From Marinobacter excellens HL-55 (lineage in GTDB: Bacteria; Pseudomonadota; Gammaproteobacteria; Pseudomonadales; Oleiphilaceae), in the NCBI GenBank assembly GCA_001314845.1, contig LJZQ01000003.1, positions 138,423 through 202,422 of the forward strand: DNA of 64,000 bases, written 5' to 3'. Under the pieces are notes generated by a model. That model had not been told where the DNA came from, ran no database searches, and worked only from the letters and a program-made list of their open reading frames with translations. Made by a program: the position numbers and the translations under genes. Positions 1 to 7,146 of this stretch are shown here, in pieces. The stretch's first letter is position 1. Each line of letters begins with the position of its first letter.

Positions 1-320
1 CAGATCGGGAAGAGCCCGGCCAGCCTGCCATGGCGGATATCGAGGCGGCCGCCGCAGAGCACGGACTGAGTTGGGTCTATATGCCGGTAGAGTCTGGCAA
101 CATCACCGATGCCGACGTTGACCGTTTTGCCGCAATGATCCGCGATGCCAGCCAGCCCGTATTCGCTTTCTGTCGCTCGGGAACACGCTGTACAGTGCTA
201 TGGTCTTTGAGTAGTGCCCGCGAGCATGACCCTCAGGACGTTCTGACCAAGGCTCAACAGGCTGGTTACGACATTACCGGCCTGATTCCCCGACTGATGC
301 AGCAGGCCAACAAACGCTAA
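1..320 (+). CDS. DUF442 / TIGR01244-family protein, C-terminal part
   Basis: The frame (codons beginning at base 3) is open at the left edge, so the start lies outside the window and about 105 residues are visible. The piece begins with D-R-E-E-P-x-Q-P, typical of the front part of this family. It later shows the loop F-C-R-S-G-T-R (bases about 168-188), the rhodanese/phosphatase-like active-site loop of DUF442 proteins, which are annotated as sulfur transferase or phosphatase-like with no settled substrate. The stop TAA at 318-320 is 24 bases before hemH, so the two may be co-transcribed. Family assignment is fairly secure; function is not. Confidence 0.75.
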   Translation, partial: DREEPGQPAMADIEAAAAEHGLSWVYMPVESGNITDADVDRFAAMIRDASQPVFAFCRSGTRCTVLWSLSSAREHDPQDVLTKAQQAGYDITGLIPRLMQQANKR

Positions 321-344
321 AACCTCAACCACCGGATTGCTTTC

Positions 345-1457
345 ATGCCGTATAAAGGAACCGAAAACTTCAGCCACAACCAGGCCGAGCGCCTGGGCAT
401 ACTGGTCACCAATCTGGGCACCCCGGATGCACCAACAACATCGGCACTGCGCCGCTACCTGGCTGAATTTTTATGGGACCCACGCGTGGTGGAAGTGCCC
501 CGGCCCATCTGGTGGCTGATCCTGCACGGCGTGATTCTGCGCATTCGCCCGAAGAAAAGCGCCGAAGCTTACGCCAGTGTCTGGCAGCCGGAGGGTTCGC
601 CGCTACTAATCCACACCGCCAAGCAGGCTGAAGGCATCCGAGAGGCGCTAAAAGCAAAGTATGGCAGCAATGTCGTGGTTGGCTTTGCCATGCGTTATGG
701 CAATCCGTCGATCTCCCGGGTGCTGGATGAAATGCAGGATCAGGGCGTGCGCAAGCTACTGGTGCTGCCGTTATATCCTCAATATTCTGCGTCCACCTCG
801 GCCTCTACCTTCGACGCCATTGCCAACGATTTTGCCAAGCGCCGCTGGCTGCCGGATTTCCGGTTTATTTCCCATTACCACGACTACCCGGCGTATATCG
901 AGGCGATGGCCCATCATATTGAAGCGCACTGGGCTAATCACGGTCGCCACCAAAAACTGATGCTGTCCTATCATGGCGTGCCGTTGAAATATCTGAAGAA
1001 GGGCGACCCCTACCATTGTGAGTGCCATAAAACATCCAGGCTTCTGGCCGAACGGCTGGGGCTTGGGCCAGACGAATACATGACCACATTCCAATCCCGC
1101 TTCGGCCGGGAAGAATGGCTGCAGCCCTACACCGATGAAACACTGAAATCCTTGCCTGAAAAAGGCGTAAAATCGGTTGATGTGTTCTGCCCCGGTTTCT
1201 CTTCCGATTGCCTGGAGACCATCGAGGAAATCAATGAGGAAAACCGGGAATACTTTATGGAATCCGGTGGCGAAGCGTTCGGCTACATTCCTTGCCTGAA
1301 CGCAACCCCCGGCCATATTGATGCCTTGGTGCAGCTGGTCGAGGAAAACCTGAAAGGTTGGGTGATACCTCAGAACGATGCGGAGATGCTTTCGGCAAGG
1401 CAACGATGTGCCGAGGCCCGCAAACAGGCAACTTTCCCCGGCCGTACCGATATCTGA
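345..1457 (+). CDS. hemH: Ferrochelatase
   Basis: Inserts ferrous iron into protoporphyrin IX, the last step of protohaem synthesis, at the inner face of the cytoplasmic membrane. The 370-residue product has the family start L-V-T-N-L-G-T-P-D-A-P (20-30), the L-P-L-Y-P-Q-Y-S stretch (141-148), the catalytic histidine in L-S-Y-H-G-V-P (His210), and the metal-site glutamate in S-D-C-L-E-T-I-E-E (Glu291). Length is normal for a proteobacterial enzyme; the last ~35 residues are a loosely conserved tail. pxpA follows after 15 bases, so read-through is likely although the functions are unrelated. Confidence 0.96.
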   Translation: MPYKGTENFSHNQAERLGILVTNLGTPDAPTTSALRRYLAEFLWDPRVVEVPRPIWWLILHGVILRIRPKKSAEAYASVWQPEGSPLLIHTAKQAEGIREALKAKYGSNVVVGFAMRYGNPSISRVLDEMQDQGVRKLLVLPLYPQYSASTSASTFDAIANDFAKRRWLPDFRFISHYHDYPAYIEAMAHHIEAHWANHGRHQKLMLSYHGVPLKYLKKGDPYHCECHKTSRLLAERLGLGPDEYMTTFQSRFGREEWLQPYTDETLKSLPEKGVKSVDVFCPGFSSDCLETIEEINEENREYFMESGGEAFGYIPCLNATPGHIDALVQLVEENLKGWVIPQNDAEMLSARQRCAEARKQATFPGRTDI

Positions 1458-1472
1458 AGGACTTGAGGCGGC

Positions 1473-2210
1473 ATGAAACTGAATTGCGATCTGGGTGAAA
1501 GCTACGGCGTCTGGCAAATGGGCCAGGACCATCAGGTTATGCCCCTGATTGACATGGCTAACGTGGCCTGCGGCTTTCACGCCGCAGACCCCATGGTGAT
1601 CCGCCAGACCCTTGCCCTGGCCGCCCGACACAACGTCGAAATAGGTGCCCACCCCTCGTACCACGATCTTCCCGGGTTCGGCCGCCGATCAATCTCCCAC
1701 ACACCGGACGAAATCGAAGCCCTGTTGCTGTATCAATTGGGCGCCCTGGAGGGTATGTGTCGGAAAGAAGCGCTTATCCTCAGTTATGTGAAACCCCACG
1801 GCGCCCTGAATAACGACATGATGCGAGATAAAACCTTGCTGCGCGCAGTCATGGTTGCCACCCGCACCTTTCGGCGAGATCTGCCGCTGATGATTCCGGT
1901 CACCCGGAATTACAGAGAACATCAACACATGGCGGCCGACGTTGGCATTCCTCTACTACTGGAAGCCTTTGCAGATCGCGCTTACGACGACGATGGCCAA
2001 CTGGTCTCCAGGCGCCAAGCCGGAGCCGTACACGAAGACCCGGAGATCATTGTCCGCCAGGCCCGGTCCTTTGCTGAACAAGGTGGCGTTCGCAGTGCCA
2101 CCGGCACCTGGCTTGAGCTTCCCGCAGACAGCCTGTGCGTTCATGGCGACAACGCCGCGGCACTCTCTGCCATCAAGGCCATCCGCCTGGCACTTGGCAA
2201 ATCCGGATAA
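1473..2210 (+). CDS. pxpA: 5-oxoprolinase subunit A (LamB/YcsF family)
   Basis: Part of the ATP-dependent PxpABC complex that opens 5-oxoproline (pyroglutamate) to glutamate. The 245-residue protein starts M-K-L-N-C-D-L-G-E-S-Y-G and has the conserved A-C-G-F-H-A-A-D-P, G-A-H-P-S-Y-H-D and V-K-P-H-G-A-L-N motifs of the LamB/YcsF family. Start is at ATG 1473 behind a GAGG-like ribosome site. Its stop overlaps the start of pxpB by one base (TAATG), and the three pxp genes form one tightly coupled unit in the order A-B-C. The family is very well conserved. Confidence 0.95.
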   Translation: MKLNCDLGESYGVWQMGQDHQVMPLIDMANVACGFHAADPMVIRQTLALAARHNVEIGAHPSYHDLPGFGRRSISHTPDEIEALLLYQLGALEGMCRKEALILSYVKPHGALNNDMMRDKTLLRAVMVATRTFRRDLPLMIPVTRNYREHQHMAADVGIPLLLEAFADRAYDDDGQLVSRRQAGAVHEDPEIIVRQARSFAEQGGVRSATGTWLELPADSLCVHGDNAAALSAIKAIRLALGKSG

Positions 2211-2908
2211 TGATTGAGCCGGTGTCTGAAGACGCGGTGCTGATCACTCTGGCCGACGCCATCGACGATTCACTCCCCGCCCTGCTTTGCCGTCTCGCCC
2301 AGTCCATCCGTGACAAGGAATTTCCCTGGCTAATCGACTTGGTGCCGTCCTACACGACCATGCTCGTGTTCTATGACCCGTTGTCGGTAGATCATCGGAC
2401 AGTGATTGCCAGGTTGAGGACCATTATCGATGCCGAAATGAGCGCACCCGGACACCAACAGCCGATAGCCGGAGATCTGGTAGAACTGCCGGTCTATTAC
2501 AGCGACGAATCCGGCCCGGACCTGGCAGCTTTGGCGGCTGAGACAGGCCTTGATGCCGCAGAAGTGATTCGGCGGCATACCACCCGGGAATACAGGGTTC
2601 ACGCGCTTGGGTTTGCGCCCGGTTTTGCATTCATGGGTGAAGTGGACCCGACCATTGCCCTGCCCCGAAAACAAACACCCCGCAAACGGGTTCCAGCGGG
2701 CAGTGTTGGCATTGCCAATCGGCAAACCGCGGTCTATCCACAAGCGTCTCCGGGCGGCTGGCAGATTATCGGCCGGTGCCCGACACCCTTGTTTGATCTC
2801 CAGACCCTGTCTCTACTCAAGGTTGGGGACCGGGTAAGGTTTCGGGCGATCAATCGGGAGGACTTTCTGGCGGCGGGCGGCCAATTAACAGAGACTGCTG
2901 CATCGTGA
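2210..2908 (+). CDS. pxpB: 5-oxoprolinase subunit B
   Basis: Allophanate-hydrolase subunit 1-type domain (KipI-like), one of the two ATP-handling subunits of 5-oxoprolinase. I place the start at ATG 2210, inside the TAATG junction with pxpA, giving 232 residues; a longer in-frame start at 2135 would lie inside pxpA and is unlikely. Seen in the protein: L-P-V-Y-Y-S-D-E-S-G-P-D-L followed by H-A-L-G-F-A-P-G-F-A-F-M-G and P-R-K-x-T-P-R-x-R-V-P-A-G-S-V-G-I-A, the hallmark stretches of the family. It ends in a GTGA overlap with pxpC. Confidence 0.95.
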   Translation: MIEPVSEDAVLITLADAIDDSLPALLCRLAQSIRDKEFPWLIDLVPSYTTMLVFYDPLSVDHRTVIARLRTIIDAEMSAPGHQQPIAGDLVELPVYYSDESGPDLAALAAETGLDAAEVIRRHTTREYRVHALGFAPGFAFMGEVDPTIALPRKQTPRKRVPAGSVGIANRQTAVYPQASPGGWQIIGRCPTPLFDLQTLSLLKVGDRVRFRAINREDFLAAGGQLTETAAS

Positions 2909-3858
2909 GCGGACTTGATGTGGTCAGCCCGGGGCTGCTGAGCACCGTCCAGGACGGGGGCCGACAAGGCTATCGCCATCACGGTCTGGCCCAGGGTGGC
3001 GCAATGGATCTTCGCAGCTACGCCTGGGCAAACAAGCTGTTGGACAATCCCCGCAATGCGGCCTGCCTGGAAATGGTTCTGGGAGGTTTTCATGCTATTG
3101 CCCGGGGCAACCTGCAGATTGCACTGACGGGCGCAGAGGCGCCAGTCCGCGTGAATGGCCGGCCGATGCCGCTCTGGCAGACGCTGAACCTGACCGACGG
3201 CGACGAACTTGTGATTGGGCGCTCATCAAGTCATCGGCTGATCTACCTGGCCGTGGCTGGCGGACTGGACGCACCCGAATGCTTTGGCAGCTGCTCGGTG
3301 GTTGTTCGCGAACACATGCCCGGCCAAGATCCGGTCGCATCCGGTGACCGGTTGGTGGCGCTGAAGGATGGCCACCAACAGCCCATCCGCTCAGTACCTC
3401 AGCAGCACCGCCTGGCGCCGGATACCGAGACAAGATTACGGCTGATTCCCGGCTACCAGTATCGTGAGTTCCACCCCAATGACATGCTGAGACTGACAAC
3501 CAGCACCTACCGCGTCAGCGACCTGTCGGACAGGATGGGGTTCAGGCTCAACGGGCTGGCTATGGGTTCGTCGCCACCGGGAATCATCTCTGAAGGCATT
3601 GCCAATGGAGCGCTACAGATCCCGGGGGACGGCCTGCCCATTGTGCTGCTGAATGACTGCCAGACCATCGGCGGCTATGCCAAACCTGGTGTTGTACCGG
3701 CCCTGGACTGCGGCCTTCTGGCCCAACAACTGCCCGGCGCAAGGGTACGATTTGAACTAGCAGATCTGGCTACGGTGCAGAATGAGCGTCGTTTGTTTGA
3801 ACGTCACTATCAGTGCACTCGCTGGCGTTCTTGCGGCCAGTCACTTGAGTGGCAATGA
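2905..3858 (+). CDS. pxpC: 5-oxoprolinase subunit C (biotin-dependent carboxyltransferase-like)
   Basis: Allophanate-hydrolase subunit 2-type protein (KipA-like), third subunit of PxpABC. Starts with GTG at 2905, overlapping the pxpB stop by four bases, so translation is probably coupled. Diagnostic segments are S-P-G-L-L-S-T-V-Q-D-G-G-R near the N-terminus, G-G-A-M-D-x-x-S-Y-A-W-A-N, and, toward the end, S-E-G-I-A-N-G-A-L-Q-I-P and T-I-G-G-Y-A-K-P. 317 residues, normal length. A possible small gene on the other strand runs into its last ~90 bases. Confidence 0.95.
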   Translation: MSGLDVVSPGLLSTVQDGGRQGYRHHGLAQGGAMDLRSYAWANKLLDNPRNAACLEMVLGGFHAIARGNLQIALTGAEAPVRVNGRPMPLWQTLNLTDGDELVIGRSSSHRLIYLAVAGGLDAPECFGSCSVVVREHMPGQDPVASGDRLVALKDGHQQPIRSVPQQHRLAPDTETRLRLIPGYQYREFHPNDMLRLTTSTYRVSDLSDRMGFRLNGLAMGSSPPGIISEGIANGALQIPGDGLPIVLLNDCQTIGGYAKPGVVPALDCGLLAQQLPGARVRFELADLATVQNERRLFERHYQCTRWRSCGQSLEWQ

Positions 3859-4039
3859 CTTTACCGGTATCCGACAGATCCGGCACCGCCTGACAAAACG
3901 TGCACTCCTGATTGTCTACAGCGGCCCCGCCTGACTCAACATAGCGCACCCGATGACTGGCACTGCCGCGATTGGCAGACACCGCAAAACGACGACTTTC
4001 CCGGCAGAGATCGGTTTCGTGATTTTGATTCTGATCCAT
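3770..4039 (-). CDS. Small hypothetical protein, possible gene
   Basis: An 89-residue frame on the minus strand between tRNA-Ser and pxpC. Upstream of its ATG there is AGGTG five bases away, a reasonable ribosome site. The product contains C-x2-C (E-C-T-F-C) in its middle and further cysteines, but I recognise no family. It overlaps the 3' end of pxpC on the opposite strand by about 89 bases, which weakens the case; a short frame like this can arise by chance in GC-rich DNA. Confidence 0.3.
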   Translation of the reverse strand: MDQNQNHETDLCRESRRFAVSANRGSASHRVRYVESGGAAVDNQECTFCQAVPDLSDTGKVIATQVTGRKNASECTDSDVQTNDAHSAP

Positions 4040-4146
4040 ACAGACACCTGCAACATTAAGAACACAGCTTTGAGTGTACGCGAACGGATTGCAGGGTTTC
4101 TACACAGGAAGGTACTTAGGATAAATAGACGGGGAAAGCAAAAAAG

Positions 4147-4237
4147 TGGCGGTGGGCCAGGGATTCGAACCCCGGGACGGCTATTAACCGTCGGCGGTTT
4201 TCAAGACCGCTGCATTAAGCCACTCTGCCAGCCCACC
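4147..4237 (-). tRNA. tRNA-Ser (anticodon TGA)
   Basis: Read on the minus strand the sequence folds as a class II tRNA: acceptor arm GGTGGGC pairing with GCCCACC, discriminator G and an encoded CCA end (4147-4149). The anticodon arm GCGGT-CTTGAAA-ACCGC has anticodon TGA. There is a long variable arm (CGACGG...CCGTC) and a T arm with GGTTCGAATCC. A run of six T follows one base after CCA, consistent with termination. The gene reads UCA and related serine codons. Confidence 0.96.
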
Positions 4238-4298
4238 GTCTTGTCGATAGAATTGTTGAAAGACCCTATCCACTGCTGCCGTTGCGACAGCGGGTGGA

Positions 4299-4326
4299 AT
4301 GATACCGGATTTGCTTATACTGTCAA
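4299..4326 (-). promoter_or_regulatory. Promoter of tRNA-Ser
   Basis: On the minus strand a perfect -35 TTGACA (4321-4326) and a -10 TATCAT (4299-4304) are separated by 16 bases. Initiation about 7 bases later would give a leader of roughly 55 bases before the mature tRNA 5' end at 4237. This is one of the best sigma-70 type matches in the window. Confidence 0.65.
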
Positions 4327-4431
4327 CGCCTTGAAGAAAAAACATTGTGAATTCCGATGGTTCTGTTTGCGTCAACAAGAAGATTACAGCGGTTTAATGG
4401 AATTGAACCCGTGATTTACTGTCTTAATTCA

Positions 4432-4459
4432 TTGAAAGTTACGTACACAACACTATTAT
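4432..4459 (+). promoter_or_regulatory. Promoter of the yccA-like gene
   Basis: TTGAAA (4432-4437) and TATTAT (4454-4459) with 16-base spacing on the plus strand. Transcription would begin near 4466 and leave about 80 bases of leader before the ATG at 4545. Confidence 0.5.
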
Positions 4460-4544
4460 GGACATCAGGTTTATAAGGGAATGAAGGAAGCGCCCATTCT
4501 AAGGCGTTTCTCGCCCAGACGTTTGACTAACTCCGGAGATGAGA

Positions 4545-5267
4545 ATGGATAACAGACAGTATAGCGTCCAGCAAAATCGAGGTGGCATCCAGGTTGCCAA
4601 AGGTTCTGCTACGGGCACCATCAGCGCAGAAGCAACCAAAGTGCTGCGTAACACATACACCCTTTTGGCGATGACACTGCTGTTCAGTGCTGTTATGGCC
4701 GCTGTTTCCATGAGCATCGGGCTCAGCCGTGGCGCAAGCCTCGTGTGCAGCCTGGGTGCTCTGGCTCTGGTCTGGTTTGTACTGCCACGCACGGCTAACA
4801 GCAGCGCTGGCATCGCCGTGGTTTTCGCCTTCACCGGCCTGCTGGGTTTGTCGCTCGGCCCGATCATGATGCACTACCTGCAGTTTTCTAACGGGGGCCA
4901 GATAGTGACCCAGGCACTGGGCGGAACAGCGGTGGTATTCCTTGGCCTGTCTGGCTATGTGCTGACCACCAAGAAAGACTTCAGCTTTATGCGCGGCATG
5001 TTGGTCGCTGGCATGATGGTGGTCATCGTGGGCATGGTTGGCGCTCTGGTTGCCAGCCTGTTCGGCGTTGAAGTCACTGCGTTCAGCCTGGCCCTCAGCG
5101 CGGCCGTCGTGTTCCTGATGTCCGGCTTTATCCTGTACGATACCAGCCGTATCGTGAACGGCGGTGAGACCAACTACATCATGGCAACCACCGGGCTGTA
5201 CCTGAGCATCTACAACCTGTTTGTCAGCCTGATGCACTTGCTCGGTGCTTTTTCCGGCAACGACTGA
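4545..5267 (+). CDS. yccA: Bax inhibitor-1 / YccA family membrane protein
   Basis: Seven-helix inner-membrane protein of the BI-1/YccA/TMBIM family; E. coli YccA binds and restrains the FtsH protease. The ~240-residue product has a short polar N-terminus and then successive hydrophobic segments, ending with the conserved I-L-Y-D-T-S-R-I-V segment and a terminal helix (L-Y-L-S-I-Y-N-L-F-V-S-L-M). ATG 4545 is preferred because GGAG (4535-4538) sits six bases before it; ATG 4539 would touch that site. In Pseudomonas a homologue also lies directly before the tus genes. The symbol is by family similarity. Confidence 0.85.
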   Translation: MDNRQYSVQQNRGGIQVAKGSATGTISAEATKVLRNTYTLLAMTLLFSAVMAAVSMSIGLSRGASLVCSLGALALVWFVLPRTANSSAGIAVVFAFTGLLGLSLGPIMMHYLQFSNGGQIVTQALGGTAVVFLGLSGYVLTTKKDFSFMRGMLVAGMMVVIVGMVGALVASLFGVEVTAFSLALSAAVVFLMSGFILYDTSRIVNGGETNYIMATTGLYLSIYNLFVSLMHLLGAFSGND

Positions 5268-5289
5268 TCAGACGGATTGTTTGGTTAAC

Positions 5290-5317
5290 AGAAACCCCGG
5301 CCTTGGTCGGGGTTTCT
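5290..5317 (+). terminator. Rho-independent terminator after yccA
   Basis: Inverted repeat with arms AGAAACCCCG (5290-5299) and CGGGGTTTCT (5308-5317) and an 8-base loop, starting 23 bases after the stop codon. The A-rich left and T-rich right flanks fit an intrinsic terminator. It separates yccA from tusD. Confidence 0.75.
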
Positions 5318-5369
5318 GCTTTAGGTACACTCTGCAATTCACTTAACTTGCGCTTCTGGCCCTGAGATC

Positions 5370-5780
5370 ATGTCAACAACGCTGTCCTACACTCTGGTCA
5401 TTACCGGCGCCCCTTGGGCATCCCAGGCACCGCAAACGGCCCTGGCCTTTGCCCGCGCGGCGATAGCAGGCGGCCACCGTCTTGATCGTGTGTTTCTTTA
5501 TGGCGAGGGCGTACACCTGGCCTCGTCGCTCTGCGCCCCGCCCTCAGACGAGCCCCACTGGCCGCAACAGTGGTCGGACTTTCTCTCTGACAACCAGATA
5601 CCCGCTGTCGCCTGCGTTGCTTCTGCGCTACGGCGTGGGCTGGTGGACGAGCGCGAACAGAATCGGTATCAACTGCCCGCCCATAACCTTCGGAACCCGT
5701 TTGAGATTGCTGGCCTGGGTGAATGGGTGGACGGCACCCTGAAGTCGGATCGAGTCATGTACTTTCATGGAAGCGCCTGA
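5370..5780 (+). CDS. tusD: Sulfur relay protein TusD/DsrE
   Basis: Subunit of the TusBCD complex that passes persulfide sulfur from TusA to TusE for 2-thiolation of the wobble uridine of Lys, Glu and Gln tRNAs by MnmA. The 136-residue product has the DsrE fold signature and the sulfur-accepting cysteine in V-A-C-V-A-S-A-L-R-R-G (Cys82), followed by N-x-F-E-I-A-G-L-G. First of four genes in the order D-C-B-E, with one base between its stop and tusC. Confidence 0.93.
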   Translation: MSTTLSYTLVITGAPWASQAPQTALAFARAAIAGGHRLDRVFLYGEGVHLASSLCAPPSDEPHWPQQWSDFLSDNQIPAVACVASALRRGLVDEREQNRYQLPAHNLRNPFEIAGLGEWVDGTLKSDRVMYFHGSA

Positions 5781-5781
5781 G

Positions 5782-6132
5782 ATGACCACACTGATTGTGA
5801 TTGACCAGGCACCCTATGGCTCCTGGGCTGGGCGTGAGGCACTGGATATGGTGTTTTCACTGGCCGCTTTTGATCAACCGGCAGCCTTGCTGTTCACCGG
5901 TGTCGGGGTTAATTGGCTACGTACAGCCCAGAGCGCCAAAGGTGTCGGCCAGAAGACGGTTGAGAAGAATCTTTCGGCAGCACCGCTGTTTGGCGTTGAG
6001 AAGATTTTTGCCGAGCAAGAGGCCTGTGAGCGTTTTATGCCAGATACCAGCAGCCGATTGGCTGGCATTGACCTGGTGGCGTCGGTCAAAAACCTGATGA
6101 CGCAGTATGATCATGTCGTTTTCGCTGGATAG
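5782..6132 (+). CDS. tusC: Sulfur relay protein TusC/DsrF
   Basis: Second subunit of TusBCD. I choose ATG 5782 (one base after the tusD stop, with GGAAG upstream), giving M-T-T-L-I-V-I-D-Q-A-P-Y-G-S-W-A-G-R-E-A-L-D, which fits the family N-terminus; a start at 5767 would sit within tusD without a ribosome site. 116 residues, close to the usual ~119. It ends next to tusB, so the complex is likely made from coupled translation. Confidence 0.92.
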   Translation: MTTLIVIDQAPYGSWAGREALDMVFSLAAFDQPAALLFTGVGVNWLRTAQSAKGVGQKTVEKNLSAAPLFGVEKIFAEQEACERFMPDTSSRLAGIDLVASVKNLMTQYDHVVFAG

Positions 6133-6145
6133 GATGAACGTAAAC

Positions 6146-6436
6146 ATGAATCAAATTCCCGACACCGGCACGCTGCATATTCTGAACAAAGCGCCCGGTC
6201 ATCCAAGATTTGTAGCGTGCCTGGCTGCCATGTCGAATCAGGACACCCTGATACTGATCGAGAATGCCGTTCTGGCTCTTCCTGACACGGATACCGTCCT
6301 ACCCCGGCAAACCCTCGCCCTTGAGCCGGACCTTGAGGCCAGAGGACTCTCTGGCACTGCTGAGCCCGGCCAGCAAATCAGCCATCAACAACTTGTTCAA
6401 CTGACCGAGCAGCACCCACGCATCATCAGCTGGTAA
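6146..6436 (+). CDS. tusB: Sulfur relay protein TusB/DsrH
   Basis: Third subunit of TusBCD, ~96 residues. The family core G-T-L-H-I-L-N-K-A-P, L-I-L-I-E-N-A-V, E-P-D-L-E-A-R-G-L and a terminal tryptophan (I-I-S-W) are present. ATG 6146 has AGGA 11 bases upstream; ATG 6134, just after the tusC stop, is an alternative that would add four residues. tusE begins 4 bases after its stop. Confidence 0.9.
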   Translation: MNQIPDTGTLHILNKAPGHPRFVACLAAMSNQDTLILIENAVLALPDTDTVLPRQTLALEPDLEARGLSGTAEPGQQISHQQLVQLTEQHPRIISW

Positions 6437-6440
6437 AACC

Positions 6441-6761
6441 ATGACGAATTCGCCTGTACGCAATAACGAAGGTTTTCTGGAAAATGTGAGCAGCTGGAGC
6501 CCGGACATTGCTCAGGACATTGCCCGCGAGAGTGATATCTTACTATCAGAAAATCACTGGGAAATCATATGGTTTCTGAGGGGTTTTTATGCAGAACATG
6601 AGATGTCCCCGCCGTCCAACCGACTGTTTGTTAAGGCGGTGAGAGAGGCTCTGGGTGACGATAAAGGCAACAGTATTTACCTGATGCAACTGTTCCCCGG
6701 CACACCCGCCAAGACCGCGTGCCGGATTGCCGGATTACCTCGGCCCACCAACTGCCTCTGA
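6441..6761 (+). CDS. tusE: TusE/DsrC family sulfur carrier with two C-terminal cysteines
   Basis: Accepts sulfur from TusBCD and hands it to MnmA. The 106-residue protein shows W-S-P-D-I-A near residue 20, L-S-E-N-H-W-E-I-I-x-F-L-R-x-F-Y (35-50), G-N-S-I-Y-L-x-x-L-F-P-G-T-P (77-89) and ends R-I-A-G-L-P-R-P-T-N-C-L. The penultimate Cys105 is the invariant carrier cysteine (CysA). Unlike E. coli TusE it also has Cys94, eleven residues earlier, the position of CysB in DsrC of dissimilatory sulfur metabolism. The tusDCB neighbours argue for a tRNA-thiolation role. Its stop codon directly abuts the stop of the convergent gene. Confidence 0.9.
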   Translation: MTNSPVRNNEGFLENVSSWSPDIAQDIARESDILLSENHWEIIWFLRGFYAEHEMSPPSNRLFVKAVREALGDDKGNSIYLMQLFPGTPAKTACRIAGLPRPTNCL

Positions 6762-7130
6762 TCAGAATCGGTCGTCCCGCTCTGATCTGTCCTGCGCCTC
6801 TGCTCTGGACTTCTGAAGCTCAGCCGCCGTACCCAAAAAACTGCTCAGGCCATTCTCGAACAGATTCGATCCGAACTTCATAAACTGCTTGGTGGACTCT
6901 TTCGTCGCGCCGTCCCATGCGTTCTGGGGCAGGTCCCTAACGGCATCTGCCACGCCCCTCTGAACGCCCTGCGCAACCTTCGGCTCTACCTGATCAGCTG
7001 CCTCGATCAACTCTTGCACCTTAGCGGAAAGCCAGGGACGAACGATCAGATACCAGAACGCAAAAAGGACGGCCGTAACCGCGATGACCGTCAGTAAAAC
7101 CTGAAGCAGTATCATGGACCACGTTGGCAT
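6762..7130 (-). CDS. Small hypothetical membrane protein
   Basis: 122 residues, family not recognised. Residues about 6-32 form one hydrophobic helix (L-L-Q-V-L-L-T-V-I-A-V...W-Y-L-I-V), followed by R-P-W-L and a polar, probably helical tail with many charged residues near the C-terminus. This suggests a single-span inner-membrane protein with a cytoplasmic tail. A GGGAG ribosome site precedes the ATG. It lies 16 bases downstream of the DUF445 gene on the same strand, so the two are probably one operon and may act together. Confidence 0.7.
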   Translation of the reverse strand: MPTWSMILLQVLLTVIAVTAVLFAFWYLIVRPWLSAKVQELIEAADQVEPKVAQGVQRGVADAVRDLPQNAWDGATKESTKQFMKFGSNLFENGLSSFLGTAAELQKSRAEAQDRSERDDRF

Positions 7131-7146
7131 GCGCTATCTCCCTACT

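Larger units (their letters stand above)
4238..4544. other. Intergenic region between tRNA-Ser and the yccA-like gene
   Basis: 307 bases without a gene. It contains the tRNA promoter (4299-4326, minus strand) and the promoter of the downstream membrane-protein gene (4432-4459, plus strand). Apart from these I see no repeat, hairpin or open frame that looks real. Confidence 0.6.

Noticed and set aside
1..4146. Genomic island bordered by tRNA-Ser carrying pxpABC
   Set aside because: No integrase, no direct repeat of the tRNA end was seen, and codon use of pxpABC resembles its neighbours.
3953..4414. 153-codon plus-strand frame across the tRNA-Ser locus
   Set aside because: It runs through the tRNA gene and its promoter on the opposite strand and has no supporting features.
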